Assembly: GCA_030524175.1 (NCBI GenBank)
Contig: JAUNHC010000007.1
Span: forward strand, 62,001-126,000
DNA: 64,000 nt
Reading direction: 5' to 3'
Origin: Eubacteriales bacterium
GTDB lineage: Bacteria; Bacillota; Clostridia; Lachnospirales; Lachnospiraceae
In this document: positions 37,010 to 45,931 of the stretch, piece by piece
How the letters are laid out: every line of letters starts with the position of its first letter
Position numbering within the stretch: position 1 is the first letter of the stretch
The notes under the pieces: model-generated
Databases searched by the model: none
Told to the model about the DNA's origin: nothing
The model's input: only the letters and a program-made list of their open reading frames with translations
Program-made: the position numbers and the translations under genes

Positions 37010-37028
37010 AGTGATCAGAGGAAATTTA

Positions 37029-37064
37029 CATAGAGAAGCTTATGTATTATCCTTTGGCCAAAGG
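37029..37064 (+). promoter_or_regulatory. Palindromes in the dCache-GGDEF leader
   Basis: Downstream of the promoter, TACATA-gagaagct-TATGTA can form a hairpin, and CCTTTGGCCAAAGG (37051-37064) is a perfect 14-bp palindrome. The palindrome could be an operator or part of a folded 5' UTR. Confidence 0.45.
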
Positions 37065-37092
37065 TTAGTTTCGGCGAAATGAGGAGGGCAAA

Positions 37093-38754
37093 ATGAAATC
37101 AATTCAGACGAAGTTTCTTATTTTAATATTAGGGTGCGTTATACTATGCTCTGCTGTTATCGGAAGTGCAGGAATACTATGCGCGAAGCGTGTTGTGGAT
37201 ATGGACTCAGCCCAGATCATGAATCTTATGTGCGAGAAAAGGGCAGGGCAGTTGGACGCACTGTTTTACCGTATCGAGCAGTCAGTAGGAACCTTGTCAG
37301 TGTATGCGCAGGAACAGTTGGAAAGTGTGGAGAAACTTAAATCGGATCCTTTATACATAGACGAATACACAGAAAAACTGGAATCAGTGGCTGTAAATGC
37401 TGCCAATAATACAGAGGGAGCGTTGGCGGTTTACATTCGGTTTAACCCGGATTTCACACCGCCCACCTCCGGTATTTTCTGGAGTAAGACAGACAGCAGC
37501 GGTACCTTTCAAAAGCTTACGCCTACAGATTTTTCAAGCTATAGTCCTACAGATTTAGAACATGTAGGATGGTATTATGTTCCTGTGAAAAACGGAAAAG
37601 CTACTTGGATGTCTCCTTACACAAACCAGAATATTAATGAACAGATGGTATCCTATGTGATTCCCCTATACAAAGATAACGTAACCGTTGGTGTGGTGGG
37701 AATGGACATAAATTTTGCTGTGGTGGAGAATCTTGTGGCTGATATCCAGATATACCGGAATGGTTATGGATTTCTGACAGATGAAACAGGAATGGTAATG
37801 TATCACCGGGATTTGGATTTGGGGACACAGATGGGAAGGCTTGACAGCAGTCTTGTTCCGGCGGCAAATGAGCTGGAAAATGAAACCAGCGGAAGTAATC
37901 TGTTTACTTATCAGTGGAACGGACAGGAAAAGAAAATGGCGTTCCGTACCTTAAGAAACGGAATGCGTTTGTCCATTACGGCTCCGGTAAAAGAAATCGA
38001 TCAGTCAAAAAACGATTTGATCAGGCTGATCATCATAGCCGTAGCTATCATTTCAATATTGTCTGTGGTGCTCACCGTTATTTTTACCCGCAGATTAATC
38101 CGTCCATTGAAGGAATTGAATGATGCAGCAAAAAAGATCGCAGACGGGGATTTAAGTATTTCTTTTACACATAAAGCAAAGGATGAAGTGGGCACTTTGG
38201 CAGAAAGCTTTCAGAAGACAGTGTCTCATCTCCAGCAATATATTGATTATATTAATGGCCTGGCATACAGGGATTCTCTTACCGGAGCGAAAAACAAGAC
38301 TGCTTATCAGGAAGCAGAGAAACAGATGGATGAGAAGATACGCCTGGGCCGGCCTGAATTTGCAGTTGCAGTGTTTGATATCAATAATCTGAAGATTGTA
38401 AATGACAATTACGGGCATGATTTTGGGGATATGCTGATCATAGACGCCAGCCGGCTCATCTGCAGGACATTCAGGCACAGCCCTGTATATCGTATCGGCG
38501 GTGATGAATTTGTGGTTATTCTGGAGGATGATGATTTTGAGAAATATTCTGTTTTGCTGGAAGAGTTTCAGAAGAATATTGAGGATCATAACAAGAATGC
38601 CCGTGTGGACAACAGCTTATCTATCGCCAGAGGAATCGCTGTGTATTCCAGTGACACAGACCTTGTTTTCGCAAATGTGTTTAAGCGGGCAGACAGTGCC
38701 ATGTACCAGAATAAAGCTGCAATGAAAGAGCTGGAGCGTGCTGCCCGGATTTAA
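37093..38754 (+). CDS. dCache-HAMP-GGDEF diguanylate cyclase
   Basis: A 553-residue membrane receptor predicted to make cyclic di-GMP in response to an external ligand. One helix (residues 9-28) is followed by an extracytoplasmic dCache_1-like domain (to about 300; LAVYIRFNPDFTPPTSGIFW, and MVSYVIPLYKDNVTVGVVGM are typical), a second helix (about 308-330), a HAMP domain (RRLIRPLKELNDAAKKIADG) and a C-terminal GGDEF domain (DSLTGAKNKTAY, then RIGGDEFVVILED). The I-site RxxD is not obvious. It is the second diguanylate cyclase in the window and lies downstream of a kinase-regulator pair. The ligand is unknown. Confidence 0.9.
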   Translation: MKSIQTKFLILILGCVILCSAVIGSAGILCAKRVVDMDSAQIMNLMCEKRAGQLDALFYRIEQSVGTLSVYAQEQLESVEKLKSDPLYIDEYTEKLESVAVNAANNTEGALAVYIRFNPDFTPPTSGIFWSKTDSSGTFQKLTPTDFSSYSPTDLEHVGWYYVPVKNGKATWMSPYTNQNINEQMVSYVIPLYKDNVTVGVVGMDINFAVVENLVADIQIYRNGYGFLTDETGMVMYHRDLDLGTQMGRLDSSLVPAANELENETSGSNLFTYQWNGQEKKMAFRTLRNGMRLSITAPVKEIDQSKNDLIRLIIIAVAIISILSVVLTVIFTRRLIRPLKELNDAAKKIADGDLSISFTHKAKDEVGTLAESFQKTVSHLQQYIDYINGLAYRDSLTGAKNKTAYQEAEKQMDEKIRLGRPEFAVAVFDINNLKIVNDNYGHDFGDMLIIDASRLICRTFRHSPVYRIGGDEFVVILEDDDFEKYSVLLEEFQKNIEDHNKNARVDNSLSIARGIAVYSSDTDLVFANVFKRADSAMYQNKAAMKELERAARI

Positions 38755-38793
38755 AACTGTGGGGCAGTACCAGCCCCTTTGAGTCCGGGGGAA

Positions 38794-40053
38794 TCATGTG
38801 CAGATGACGATTCTCTGTTCATATTCGTGTACGAAAGGAATTCCTGTTTTGCGGCTGAGCACGGTCTGGTATACATTGGATGCGTAAGCAGTTTCTTCTA
38901 ATAAGCTCATGGCATATTTATCCAGGAAGTTATGTGCGTCGGACAGTTTGGTCACAAGAGGAATGGAACTCTTTTGTTTTATAGTCTTCAGAAGTGCTCC
39001 GCTGTCCCGGCGGAAACCAAGTACACGGGCATAAGGGATTTTCTGAGGAGCAGACTCGATATTCAGCAGTATATGGAGCAATGCCCTCTGGATCCTTGTC
39101 TGAGTTATTTCTTTCGTTTTTAACAGTGCGCTGAACTGCCGGAATCCCTGGAACTGGCTGCGCTGGTTAATGATCCGTTGGGCCAGGCTTTGGGATATGT
39201 CCAGATAGCGGCACAGGCTTTTTGGCGTTTCTGAAAGAAGCCGGTATTGAAGCAGCAAATCAAAATCCTGCTCCAGAATGCAGCTGTTGCTCTTAATGCT
39301 TTTTTCCAGAAGAGCCAGGGCAGGGGCGGGAATTTGGGCAGAAAACACATCGGTGGAATCTCCTGTCCGGATCAGGTGACGGATAGCTGACGCAGATGCA
39401 AATTGTCCTGAACTGATTCCTGTATCGTGGTATCCGTATCCCCTGCGTTTCAGTGTTACAGGCACAATGCTGCTATTTTGTTTCAGAAGGGCCTTACAGT
39501 ATTCAATTCCCAGAATATTATTAGGGCTTGATAGGATCTGTGGGATTTCTGTTGCTGCATCATGAAGCCCGGTATGTCTGCCGGATGGGTTATACCTGTG
39601 TATATATTTTTCCAAGGCCCTGCTGCGGGCAGTTGGATAAGAAAGCCCGTTTTTCAGATTCTCCTTAAGCACCTGCCGGTATTCTTCCGGCTCTCTGTTT
39701 AATATTTCCGCAAGCATCTGTAAGTTTTTTATTTCCCCGGCTTCGCTTCCGAAGCACAAAAAATCCACAACTCCAAGGCTGTCCAGCAGTTCCACGCCGC
39801 ATCCGGCGAAAAATTCCGCACTTGCCGTGGCAGCTGCCACAGGTAGCTCCAAAACCAGATCAGCGCCGCAGCGCAGAGCCATTTCGGCCCTTACATGCTT
39901 TGGCAGCAGGGCAGGGGTACCCCGTTGTACATAGTCACCGCTCATAGCAACAATAACCATGTCTGCTCCCAGTTTTTCTCTTGTATATTCCAGCTGATAC
40001 AGGTGTCCGGCGTGGAAAGGATTATATTCGGCAATGATTCCGGCAGTTTTCAT
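38794..40053 (-). CDS. tmcAL: tRNA(Met) cytidine acetate ligase
   Basis: Makes N4-acetylcytidine at the wobble base of elongator tRNA-Met using acetate and ATP, a Firmicutes alternative to TmcA. The N-terminal nucleotidyltransferase fold carries GIIAEYNPFHAGHLYQL (HxGH), MSGDYVQRGTPALLPK and CGADLVLELPVAAAT. The middle contains LSSPNNILGIEYCKAL and a GYGYHDTG region; the C-terminus holds RKTGIPFVHEYEQR. An upstream in-frame start at 40098 exists, but GAGGTG lies before the ATG at 40053, which gives the family's MKTAGIIAEYNPFH start. The 419-residue length fits. Convergent with the GGDEF gene and divergent from pta. Confidence 0.92.
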   Translation of the reverse strand: MKTAGIIAEYNPFHAGHLYQLEYTREKLGADMVIVAMSGDYVQRGTPALLPKHVRAEMALRCGADLVLELPVAAATASAEFFAGCGVELLDSLGVVDFLCFGSEAGEIKNLQMLAEILNREPEEYRQVLKENLKNGLSYPTARSRALEKYIHRYNPSGRHTGLHDAATEIPQILSSPNNILGIEYCKALLKQNSSIVPVTLKRRGYGYHDTGISSGQFASASAIRHLIRTGDSTDVFSAQIPAPALALLEKSIKSNSCILEQDFDLLLQYRLLSETPKSLCRYLDISQSLAQRIINQRSQFQGFRQFSALLKTKEITQTRIQRALLHILLNIESAPQKIPYARVLGFRRDSGALLKTIKQKSSIPLVTKLSDAHNFLDKYAMSLLEETAYASNVYQTVLSRKTGIPFVHEYEQRIVICT

Positions 40054-40106
40054 GAAATTGCACCTCAAAAAATACGTTCTTGTGTCATATTCTACCATTG
40101 TAATGC

Positions 40107-40135
40107 TTGAAATACAAGATTTCTAGGGGTATAAT
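40107..40135 (+). promoter_or_regulatory. pta-ackA promoter
   Basis: TTGAAA (40107-40112), 17-bp spacer, TATAAT (40130-40135), about 38 bp before the pta start. Confidence 0.8.
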
Positions 40136-40172
40136 AAAATAAGCTATGAAAAATGAAAGGAGCCATTTAATC

Positions 40173-41180
40173 ATGGGATTTATTGATGTACTTAAAGACA
40201 GAGCACGAGCAAGTGTGAAGACGATTGTGTTGCCGGAAACAGAGGATATGAGGACTTTGGATGCAACTGATAAGATTCTCAAGGAGGGTATTGCCAAGGT
40301 TGTTCTTATCGGAAATGAAGAGAGCGTAAAGAAGAGCGCAGCAGAAGGTGGTTTTGATATTTCCGGTGCTGAAATCGTAGACCCGGCAACTTCCGAGAAA
40401 ACCCAGGGTTATATCGACAAATTAGTAGAATTAAGACAGAAGAAAGGTATGACTCCGGAACAGGCAAAAGATATTTTGTTAAACCAGTACCTGTACTACG
40501 GTGTTATGATGGTAAAAATGGGAGACGCAGACGGAATGGTATCCGGTGCCTGCCATTCTACAGCAGATACCTTAAGGCCATGTCTGCAGATCCTGAAAAC
40601 AAAACCAGGAACAAAACTGGTATCCGCATTTTTCCTGATCGTAGTTCCGGACTGCGAGTATGGCGCCAACGGTGCATTTGTATTCGGAGATTCAGGACTT
40701 GTACAGAACCCGAATCCGGAAGAACTGGCAGCTATTGCAGCTTCCTCAGCAGAATCCTTCGAACTTCTCGTTCAGGAGGAGCCGGTTGTGGCTATGCTTT
40801 CTCATTCCACAATGGGCAGTGCTAAGCACGCAGATGTAGACAAAGTAGTAGAGGCTACCAAGATTGCAAAAGCAGAGCATCCGGAGCTGAAACTGGACGG
40901 CGAATTCCAGCTTGACGCAGCTATCGTTCCAAGCGTAGGCGCATCCAAAGCACCCAACAGTGCAGTTGCAGGAAAAGCTAACGTTCTTATTTTCCCTGAC
41001 CTTGATGCCGGAAATATCGGCTACAAGCTGGCACAGCGTCTTGCAAAGGCAGAAGCCTACGGACCTGTAACCCAGGGTATTGCTAAGCCTGTAAATGATT
41101 TGTCCCGCGGCTGTTCCGCTGATGATATCGTAGGTGTGGTTGCCATCACAGCAGTACAGTGCCAGGCAGCAGATAAATAA
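40173..41180 (+). CDS. pta: Phosphate acetyltransferase
   Basis: Converts acetyl-CoA and phosphate to acetyl phosphate, the first half of the acetate-forming, ATP-yielding path. The protein has 335 residues, the short class I form. Motifs include IVLPETEDMRTLDATDKIL, MVKMGDADGMVSGACHSTADTLRP, FGDSGLVQNPN, ELKLDGEFQLDAAI and the C-terminal GPVTQGIAKPVNDLSRG with the catalytic region. An in-frame ATG at 40146 exists, but GGAG is placed for the ATG at 40173. ackA follows after 41 bp, so acetyl phosphate is passed to acetate kinase. Confidence 0.96.
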   Translation: MGFIDVLKDRARASVKTIVLPETEDMRTLDATDKILKEGIAKVVLIGNEESVKKSAAEGGFDISGAEIVDPATSEKTQGYIDKLVELRQKKGMTPEQAKDILLNQYLYYGVMMVKMGDADGMVSGACHSTADTLRPCLQILKTKPGTKLVSAFFLIVVPDCEYGANGAFVFGDSGLVQNPNPEELAAIAASSAESFELLVQEEPVVAMLSHSTMGSAKHADVDKVVEATKIAKAEHPELKLDGEFQLDAAIVPSVGASKAPNSAVAGKANVLIFPDLDAGNIGYKLAQRLAKAEAYGPVTQGIAKPVNDLSRGCSADDIVGVVAITAVQCQAADK

Positions 41181-41221
41181 GTAATAATTATAAAACCATA
41201 AGAAATCAGGAGAGTAAAATC

Positions 41222-42415
41222 ATGAATGTATTGGTAATTAACTGTGGCAGTTCTTCTCTGAAATATCAGCTTATCAATTCTGAGACAGAGGCAGTTCTTG
41301 CAAAAGGTCTGTGTGAGAGAATCGGCATTGACGGAAGACTGGTTTACCAGAAAAGCGGATGTGACAAGGAAATCACAGAAGCAGCTATGCCCACACATAA
41401 GGAAGCCATCCAGATGGTACTGGAAGCATTGACAAATGAGAAAACCGGAGCAATTGCAAGCCTTACAGAGGTAAATGCAATCGGGCACCGTGTTGTACAC
41501 GGCGGTGAGAAATTTGCCTCCTCCGCAGTTATCACAGACGAGATGATACAGGCAGTGGAAGAATGCAATGACCTTGCACCTCTTCATAATCCTGCAAACC
41601 TTATCGGTATCCGTGTATGTGCAGAATTAATGCCAGGCGTACCTCAGGTTGGTGTATTTGACACTGCTTTCCATCAGACAATGCCGGCTAAGGCATATCT
41701 GTACGGACTTCCCATCGAATATTACAGAGATTATAAAGTGAGAAGATATGGTTTCCACGGAACCTCTCACAGCTTTGTATCAAAACGTGCAGTGGATTTC
41801 CTCGGCCTTGACAAGGACAACTCCAAAGTTATTGTGTGCCATTTAGGAAACGGTTCCTCCATCAGTGCTGTTGTAAACGGTAAATGTATTGATACTACCA
41901 TGGGTCTGACTCCGCTGGAAGGTGTTGTTATGGGTACACGTTCTGGAAATATTGACCCGGCTATTATGGAATATATTGCAAAGAAAGAGAACCTGGATAT
42001 TACAGGAATCATGAATGTCCTGAATAAGAAATCCGGTCTTCTCGGATTGTCCGGCGGACTTTCCAGTGATTTCCGTGACTTGAGCGAAGCTGCAGAGAGC
42101 GGTAACGAAGATGCTGCAAATGCTATCGAAGTTCTGTGCTACGGAATTGCTAAATTCGTAGGCGGCTATGTGGCAGCCATGAACGGTGTTGATGCTATTA
42201 TTTTCACAGCAGGTATCGGTGAGAATGCTATGCTTGTCCGTGAGAAAGTTGTAAGCTATCTTGGTTATCTGGGAATCACTCTGGATAAAGATGCCAACAG
42301 CAAACGCGGTGAGGAAATTGTCATCTCCACAGCAGATTCCAAAGTGAAAGTGGCAGTTATTCCTACTAACGAAGAGCTTGCTATCTGCAGAGAGACTGTA
42401 GCGCTTGTTAAATAA
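41222..42415 (+). CDS. ackA: Acetate kinase
   Basis: Transfers phosphate from acetyl phosphate to ADP, yielding ATP and acetate. The protein has 397 residues. The acetokinase fold shows VLVINCGSSSLKYQL at the N-terminus, GHRVVHGGEKF near residue 90, VFDTAFHQTMP, RRYGFHGTSHSFVS and the adenosine-binding GTRSGNIDPAI; the catalytic Asp lies in GVFDTAFHQ and Arg in the GHRVVHGG stretch. A CAGGAGAG site precedes the ATG. It forms a two-gene unit with pta and is followed by a terminator before the L,D-transpeptidase gene. Confidence 0.97.
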   Translation: MNVLVINCGSSSLKYQLINSETEAVLAKGLCERIGIDGRLVYQKSGCDKEITEAAMPTHKEAIQMVLEALTNEKTGAIASLTEVNAIGHRVVHGGEKFASSAVITDEMIQAVEECNDLAPLHNPANLIGIRVCAELMPGVPQVGVFDTAFHQTMPAKAYLYGLPIEYYRDYKVRRYGFHGTSHSFVSKRAVDFLGLDKDNSKVIVCHLGNGSSISAVVNGKCIDTTMGLTPLEGVVMGTRSGNIDPAIMEYIAKKENLDITGIMNVLNKKSGLLGLSGGLSSDFRDLSEAAESGNEDAANAIEVLCYGIAKFVGGYVAAMNGVDAIIFTAGIGENAMLVREKVVSYLGYLGITLDKDANSKRGEEIVISTADSKVKVAVIPTNEELAICRETVALVK

Positions 42416-42496
42416 TTAAAAAGGCAGTATGATAACTGTCTTGCCGTCTGTTGAAAAACGATGACAGTGCTGATACAGAATATGACAGATAATGGG

Positions 42497-42528
42497 AGGG
42501 TGCGCCAATTGGGCAGCACCCTTCTTTT
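42497..42528 (+). terminator. Terminator of pta-ackA
   Basis: AGGGTGC / GCACCCT stem with a 12-base loop, followed by TTCTTTT. The L,D-transpeptidase start lies 18 bp beyond, so some read-through may occur. Confidence 0.7.
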
Positions 42529-42545
42529 AAAAAGCAGAAGGAGTT

Positions 42546-43343
42546 ATGAAATTGAAGAGAAAAACATGGACAGCCCTGATATTATTCTTTGCGTTATTTA
42601 TGGCAGTGCCTCTGACAGTCCAGGCGGGATGGAAAACCAATTCCTCCGGCGATTCTTACTATTACAACAATAAAGGTGTTTTGCAGAAAAACAAATGGAT
42701 AGGCCGCCGTTATGTAGACAAAAAGGGGAAATGGGTTAAGAACCGCAGTTATGTCGAAATATCAAAATATTCCAAAAAACTGAACCAGCTTGTTCTTGTG
42801 GAGGCAAACGGCAACCGTGCCACAGTATCCCTCCATACAAAAAATGCCAAAGGACAGTGGGATGTCAAGCTCACTGCGTCCGGTTATGTAGGGCGGAACG
42901 GTGTAGGCAAAACACGGGAAGGAGATATGAAGACACCTTCCGGAATATTCACTATGAGCAAAGCCTTCGGAATAAATAAAAATCCCGGAACCTCCATGGC
43001 CTACCGCAAGGTAGACAATACATGGTACTGGGTATCTGATCCGTCATCTAAATATTATAATAAATTTGTCACTACCAAGAAGGTTAAACGTGACTGGAAT
43101 GAGGCAGAACGTATTATAGATTACAGGACAGCTTACAAATATGTATTGTCTGTTGATTACAATACAAAATGCATACCGGGAAAAGGCTCGGCTATTTTCC
43201 TTCATTGCTCTACAGGAGGTCCTACTGCAGGCTGTGTCAGCGTGCCGGAGAGCAGTATGAAGAAAATCCTTTGCCAGATAAAACCTGGAGCAAGGATAGC
43301 TATAGGAACAGCCGGAAGCCTGAAGAAACTGCTGGGATGTTGA
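42546..43343 (+). CDS. Secreted L,D-transpeptidase (YkuD)
   Basis: A 265-residue exported cell-wall enzyme that forms 3-3 peptidoglycan cross-links or attaches proteins. A signal peptide (MKLKRKTWTALILFFALFMA, ending VQAG) is followed by a short wall-binding-like repeat (GDSYYYNNKGVLQKNKW). The YkuD domain (about 95-250) has the motif HCSTGGPTAGCVSVP, with His and Cys as catalytic residues, and KTREGDMKTPSGIF earlier. A second Cys (LCQIK) near the end is unusual. AGAAGGAG lies just before the ATG. It lies directly behind the pta-ackA terminator and has its own terminator. Confidence 0.9.
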   Translation: MKLKRKTWTALILFFALFMAVPLTVQAGWKTNSSGDSYYYNNKGVLQKNKWIGRRYVDKKGKWVKNRSYVEISKYSKKLNQLVLVEANGNRATVSLHTKNAKGQWDVKLTASGYVGRNGVGKTREGDMKTPSGIFTMSKAFGINKNPGTSMAYRKVDNTWYWVSDPSSKYYNKFVTTKKVKRDWNEAERIIDYRTAYKYVLSVDYNTKCIPGKGSAIFLHCSTGGPTAGCVSVPESSMKKILCQIKPGARIAIGTAGSLKKLLGC

Positions 43344-43380
43344 GGTTTGGCGGAACCCGGTATTAAGGCATATGATATTT

Positions 43381-43433
43381 TAAGGATGGTAACAGTTCAG
43401 GAGAAGGCCTCAGTTGTTACCATCCTTATTTTT
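43381..43433 (+). terminator. Terminator of the L,D-transpeptidase gene
   Basis: A 14-bp stem TAAGGATGGTAACA / TGTTACCATCCTTA followed by TTTTTC. Confidence 0.88.
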
Positions 43434-43457
43434 CTGGCAAAAGAAGACAAAATATCG

Positions 43458-43486
43458 TTGACAAATACTGGTGTGATATGTATAAT
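43458..43486 (+). promoter_or_regulatory. Promoter of DUF177-rpmF
   Basis: Consensus sigma-A promoter: TTGACA (43458-43463), 17-bp spacer, TATAAT (43481-43486), 26 bp before the start. Confidence 0.88.
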
Positions 43487-43512
43487 TTATTAGGTGTGGA
43501 TAGGAGAGAATT

Positions 43513-44040
43513 ATGCAGATACATTTATCAGATATTTCATCCAGCGAAGGGAAATGTATTCAGATAACAGCGACGTTTGAGATGGATGCCATCACCTTCC
43601 AACTGGGAACTTTTCCGGTACTCGCCAGAGAGCCGGTAGAGCTTACCATCACGAATACAGGAAATAAGGTCCTTGAGCTTCTGGGGACAGGCATGATTAC
43701 CATTGGTATTCCCTGTGACCGTTGTCTTACGGAGGTTCCTGTTGATATTCCTTTGCAGATTAAGAGGAAACTTGATATGAAGCTTACGGATGAAGAGCGG
43801 GTGAATGATCTGGATGAGAGCGCCTATCTCGCCGGTATGGACCTGGATGTGGACCAGCTGGTCTATCTTGAGGTGCTGATGAGCTGGCCTTTGAAGGTTT
43901 TATGCAAAGAAGACTGCAAAGGAATCTGTAGCCAATGTGGGAAAAACCTCAATGACGGTCCCTGCGGATGCGCGGATGAGCCAAAAGACCCCCGCATGGC
44001 AGCTATCAGTGATATATTTAGTAAATTTAAGGAGGTGTAA
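43513..44040 (+). CDS. DUF177/YceD family protein
   Basis: A 175-residue protein of the DUF177 (YceD) family, which is nearly always encoded next to rpmF and is linked to 23S rRNA accumulation in some bacteria. The C-terminal region has four cysteines in CKEDCKGICSQCGKN and a further CGC, the probable metal-binding cluster. An earlier CDRCLTEV pair is also typical. A GGAGAG site precedes the ATG. It ends 3 bp before rpmF with GGAGGTG spanning the junction, so the two are translated together. Confidence 0.9.
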   Translation: MQIHLSDISSSEGKCIQITATFEMDAITFQLGTFPVLAREPVELTITNTGNKVLELLGTGMITIGIPCDRCLTEVPVDIPLQIKRKLDMKLTDEERVNDLDESAYLAGMDLDVDQLVYLEVLMSWPLKVLCKEDCKGICSQCGKNLNDGPCGCADEPKDPRMAAISDIFSKFKEV

Positions 44041-44043
44041 TAT

Positions 44044-44226
44044 ATGTCCATCTGTCCAAAGAATAAAACATCTAAAGCAAGACGCGATAAGAGAAGAGCA
44101 AACTGGAAAATGAGCGCTCCGAACTTAGTTAAATGCAGCAAATGTGGTGAGCTGATGATGCCTCACAGAGTTTGCAAAGCTTGCGGAAGCTATAACAAAA
44201 AAGAAATCATTAAAATTGAGGACTAA
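44044..44226 (+). CDS. rpmF: 50S ribosomal protein L32
   Basis: A 60-residue ribosomal protein, start MSICPKNKTSKARRDKRRAN. The zinc-binding CxxC pairs are CSKCGE and CKACGS; the basic N-terminus contacts 23S rRNA. The GGAGGTG site is within the end of the upstream gene. In many relatives plsX follows rpmF; here the operon ends with a terminator and the next gene is on the opposite strand. Confidence 0.97.
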   Translation: MSICPKNKTSKARRDKRRANWKMSAPNLVKCSKCGELMMPHRVCKACGSYNKKEIIKIED

Positions 44227-44238
44227 AAGAAATGTTTT

Positions 44239-44284
44239 AAAATGGAGGTTTTCGGATATCGAAATTCCTCCATTTTATTTTGCA
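44239..44284 (+). terminator. Terminator of DUF177-rpmF
   Basis: AAAATGGAGG / CCTCCATTTT stem enclosing a second TTTCG/CGAAA stem, followed by TATTTTGC. Confidence 0.88.
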
Positions 44285-44320
44285 CTTTTTTACAAGTTTA
44301 TAGTTGAAAGTGACTGCATA

Positions 44321-45901
44321 CTATTTGTTTTTCAGAGTGCTGATGCTTCGGTATTCATTGGGCGTGACACCGATATTCTTTTTAAAGATACGGTTGAAAT
44401 ATTTTGGGTCATGATAACCGGAAGCATCTGCAATCTGATTGATTTTCATGTGGGTGTTCTGCAACAGGTTTTTAGCCTTTTCCAGGCGTATGTGGGTCAG
44501 GTACTCCACAACATTCATCCCTGTTTCTTCCTTAAAATGACTGCTGAGATAATTGGGACTCACTTGTACTTTATCTGAGAGAAGGTCAAGGGATAAATCT
44601 TCGCGGAAATATTCCTGTATATATTGCATGACGTATTGTACAATTCTGCTTTGTTGTTTGGAGTACAGGTTTTTATATAATTGACAACTGTAATTTACAA
44701 GACCGGAAAGGGCGTCCTCAAATTCCTTTGGGCAATGTATTTCATTTAGATCCTGCAGCGCTTCAAAAAACTGAAAAAAAGTATGATCCAGGGAAAAGGA
44801 ATTTTCCAGACAGCGCATGATGCTGTAGGAAAAGCGCTGGGATGCTTTTGTGAGCATAAATATGTCAGGGCTTGAAGACAGCAGGGCATTACACCATTCT
44901 TTTTGATAAATTTGTGCTTCATCAACATTTCCCGTGCGGATTGCATTTATTACTTTTTCCTCCAGGACGGAGTCATAAGTGAAGGCAGGGGCATAATCGG
45001 ACGCTTTATAGCAACGGTATATTGGGGGACCCGGTTTTAAAAGAAAAGATTTTGCCGCTGTATAGGCCTGGTGAAAGCAGTCCCCAAAGGAGTTTTGTAT
45101 CCCGGACAACTCACTGATTCCGAAAACGGCCGTTATCATCTCACGGTCCATCAGATAGCTGTACAGATATTCCAGGAATGGGACAAGCTGTGCATAGTCT
45201 CTGCCTGGAATCACAAGTCCCCATACAGTCGTATTACGGAAGAATACAAGACACTGAGAAAAATAGGTTCTGCTGATTTTCTTCAGGGTACTTCGTAATT
45301 CGGTCTGAACTCCAGAGGGGGAAACAGACTTTTGGAGCTCATGTAAATTGATGTCCATACATACCAGATAATAGGAAGCAAATATATCAGGGAAGAGCGG
45401 GAATAATATTTCTTCCGCACTGGCATTCCCATTGAGGAGTTCATTGATGACGGAATTAGTATGCTGGATTTGCCTGTTTTCCTCGTACAGGGACTGCTGC
45501 TCCCGTTCGCTGAGAGCGGCTTCCACCTGGACCATAGCAGCCCGGAACTCATCCAGGTTGACAGGTTTGAGGAGATAATGAGTGACCTTATTATGCATGG
45601 CACGTTTTGCGTATTCAAAGTTGTCATATCCGCTTATAATGATCACCTCCAGATTTGACCTGGCAGCTTTCAGTGTTTCAATTAAGTCCAGACCGTTCTT
45701 ATCAGGCATTTGGATATCGGTGATTAACAAATCGAGATCCTGTGAGCCGAGAATACGGTAAGCTTCCTCATAGGAAGCGGCACTTCCCACTACTTCCCAA
45801 TGAGGGTAATTGGTGTGGATAATGGAGGAAAGCCCATTTCTGATATAGATTTCATCGTCTACAATTAATACGCGGCAGCGCCTCTTCAGTTGTTTTTCCA
45901 T
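44321..45901 (-). CDS. YesN-type response regulator with AraC output
   Basis: A 526-residue regulator. The receiver (first 120 residues) has VDDEIYIRNG, LLITDIQMPDKNG with the phospho-acceptor Asp near residue 62, IISGYDNFEYA and YLLKPVN. A long middle domain follows, and a C-terminal AraC helix-turn-helix pair (LSLDLLSDKVQVSPNYLSSHF, MKINQIADASGYHDPKYFNR). GAGAGGG precedes the ATG at 45901; a TTG at 45907 is in frame but lies too close to the site. It is encoded after the YesM-like kinase on the - strand, with 30 bp between them, divergent from the sugar transporter it probably controls. Confidence 0.88.
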   Translation of the reverse strand: MEKQLKRRCRVLIVDDEIYIRNGLSSIIHTNYPHWEVVGSAASYEEAYRILGSQDLDLLITDIQMPDKNGLDLIETLKAARSNLEVIIISGYDNFEYAKRAMHNKVTHYLLKPVNLDEFRAAMVQVEAALSEREQQSLYEENRQIQHTNSVINELLNGNASAEEILFPLFPDIFASYYLVCMDINLHELQKSVSPSGVQTELRSTLKKISRTYFSQCLVFFRNTTVWGLVIPGRDYAQLVPFLEYLYSYLMDREMITAVFGISELSGIQNSFGDCFHQAYTAAKSFLLKPGPPIYRCYKASDYAPAFTYDSVLEEKVINAIRTGNVDEAQIYQKEWCNALLSSSPDIFMLTKASQRFSYSIMRCLENSFSLDHTFFQFFEALQDLNEIHCPKEFEDALSGLVNYSCQLYKNLYSKQQSRIVQYVMQYIQEYFREDLSLDLLSDKVQVSPNYLSSHFKEETGMNVVEYLTHIRLEKAKNLLQNTHMKINQIADASGYHDPKYFNRIFKKNIGVTPNEYRSISTLKNK

Positions 45902-45931
45902 AATCAATCCCTCTCTTTAAAACAATGTGTG

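Noticed and set aside
44044-44320. plsX expected after rpmF
   Set aside because: The DUF177-rpmF operon ends in a terminator and the next gene is on the other strand; no plsX sequence is seen.
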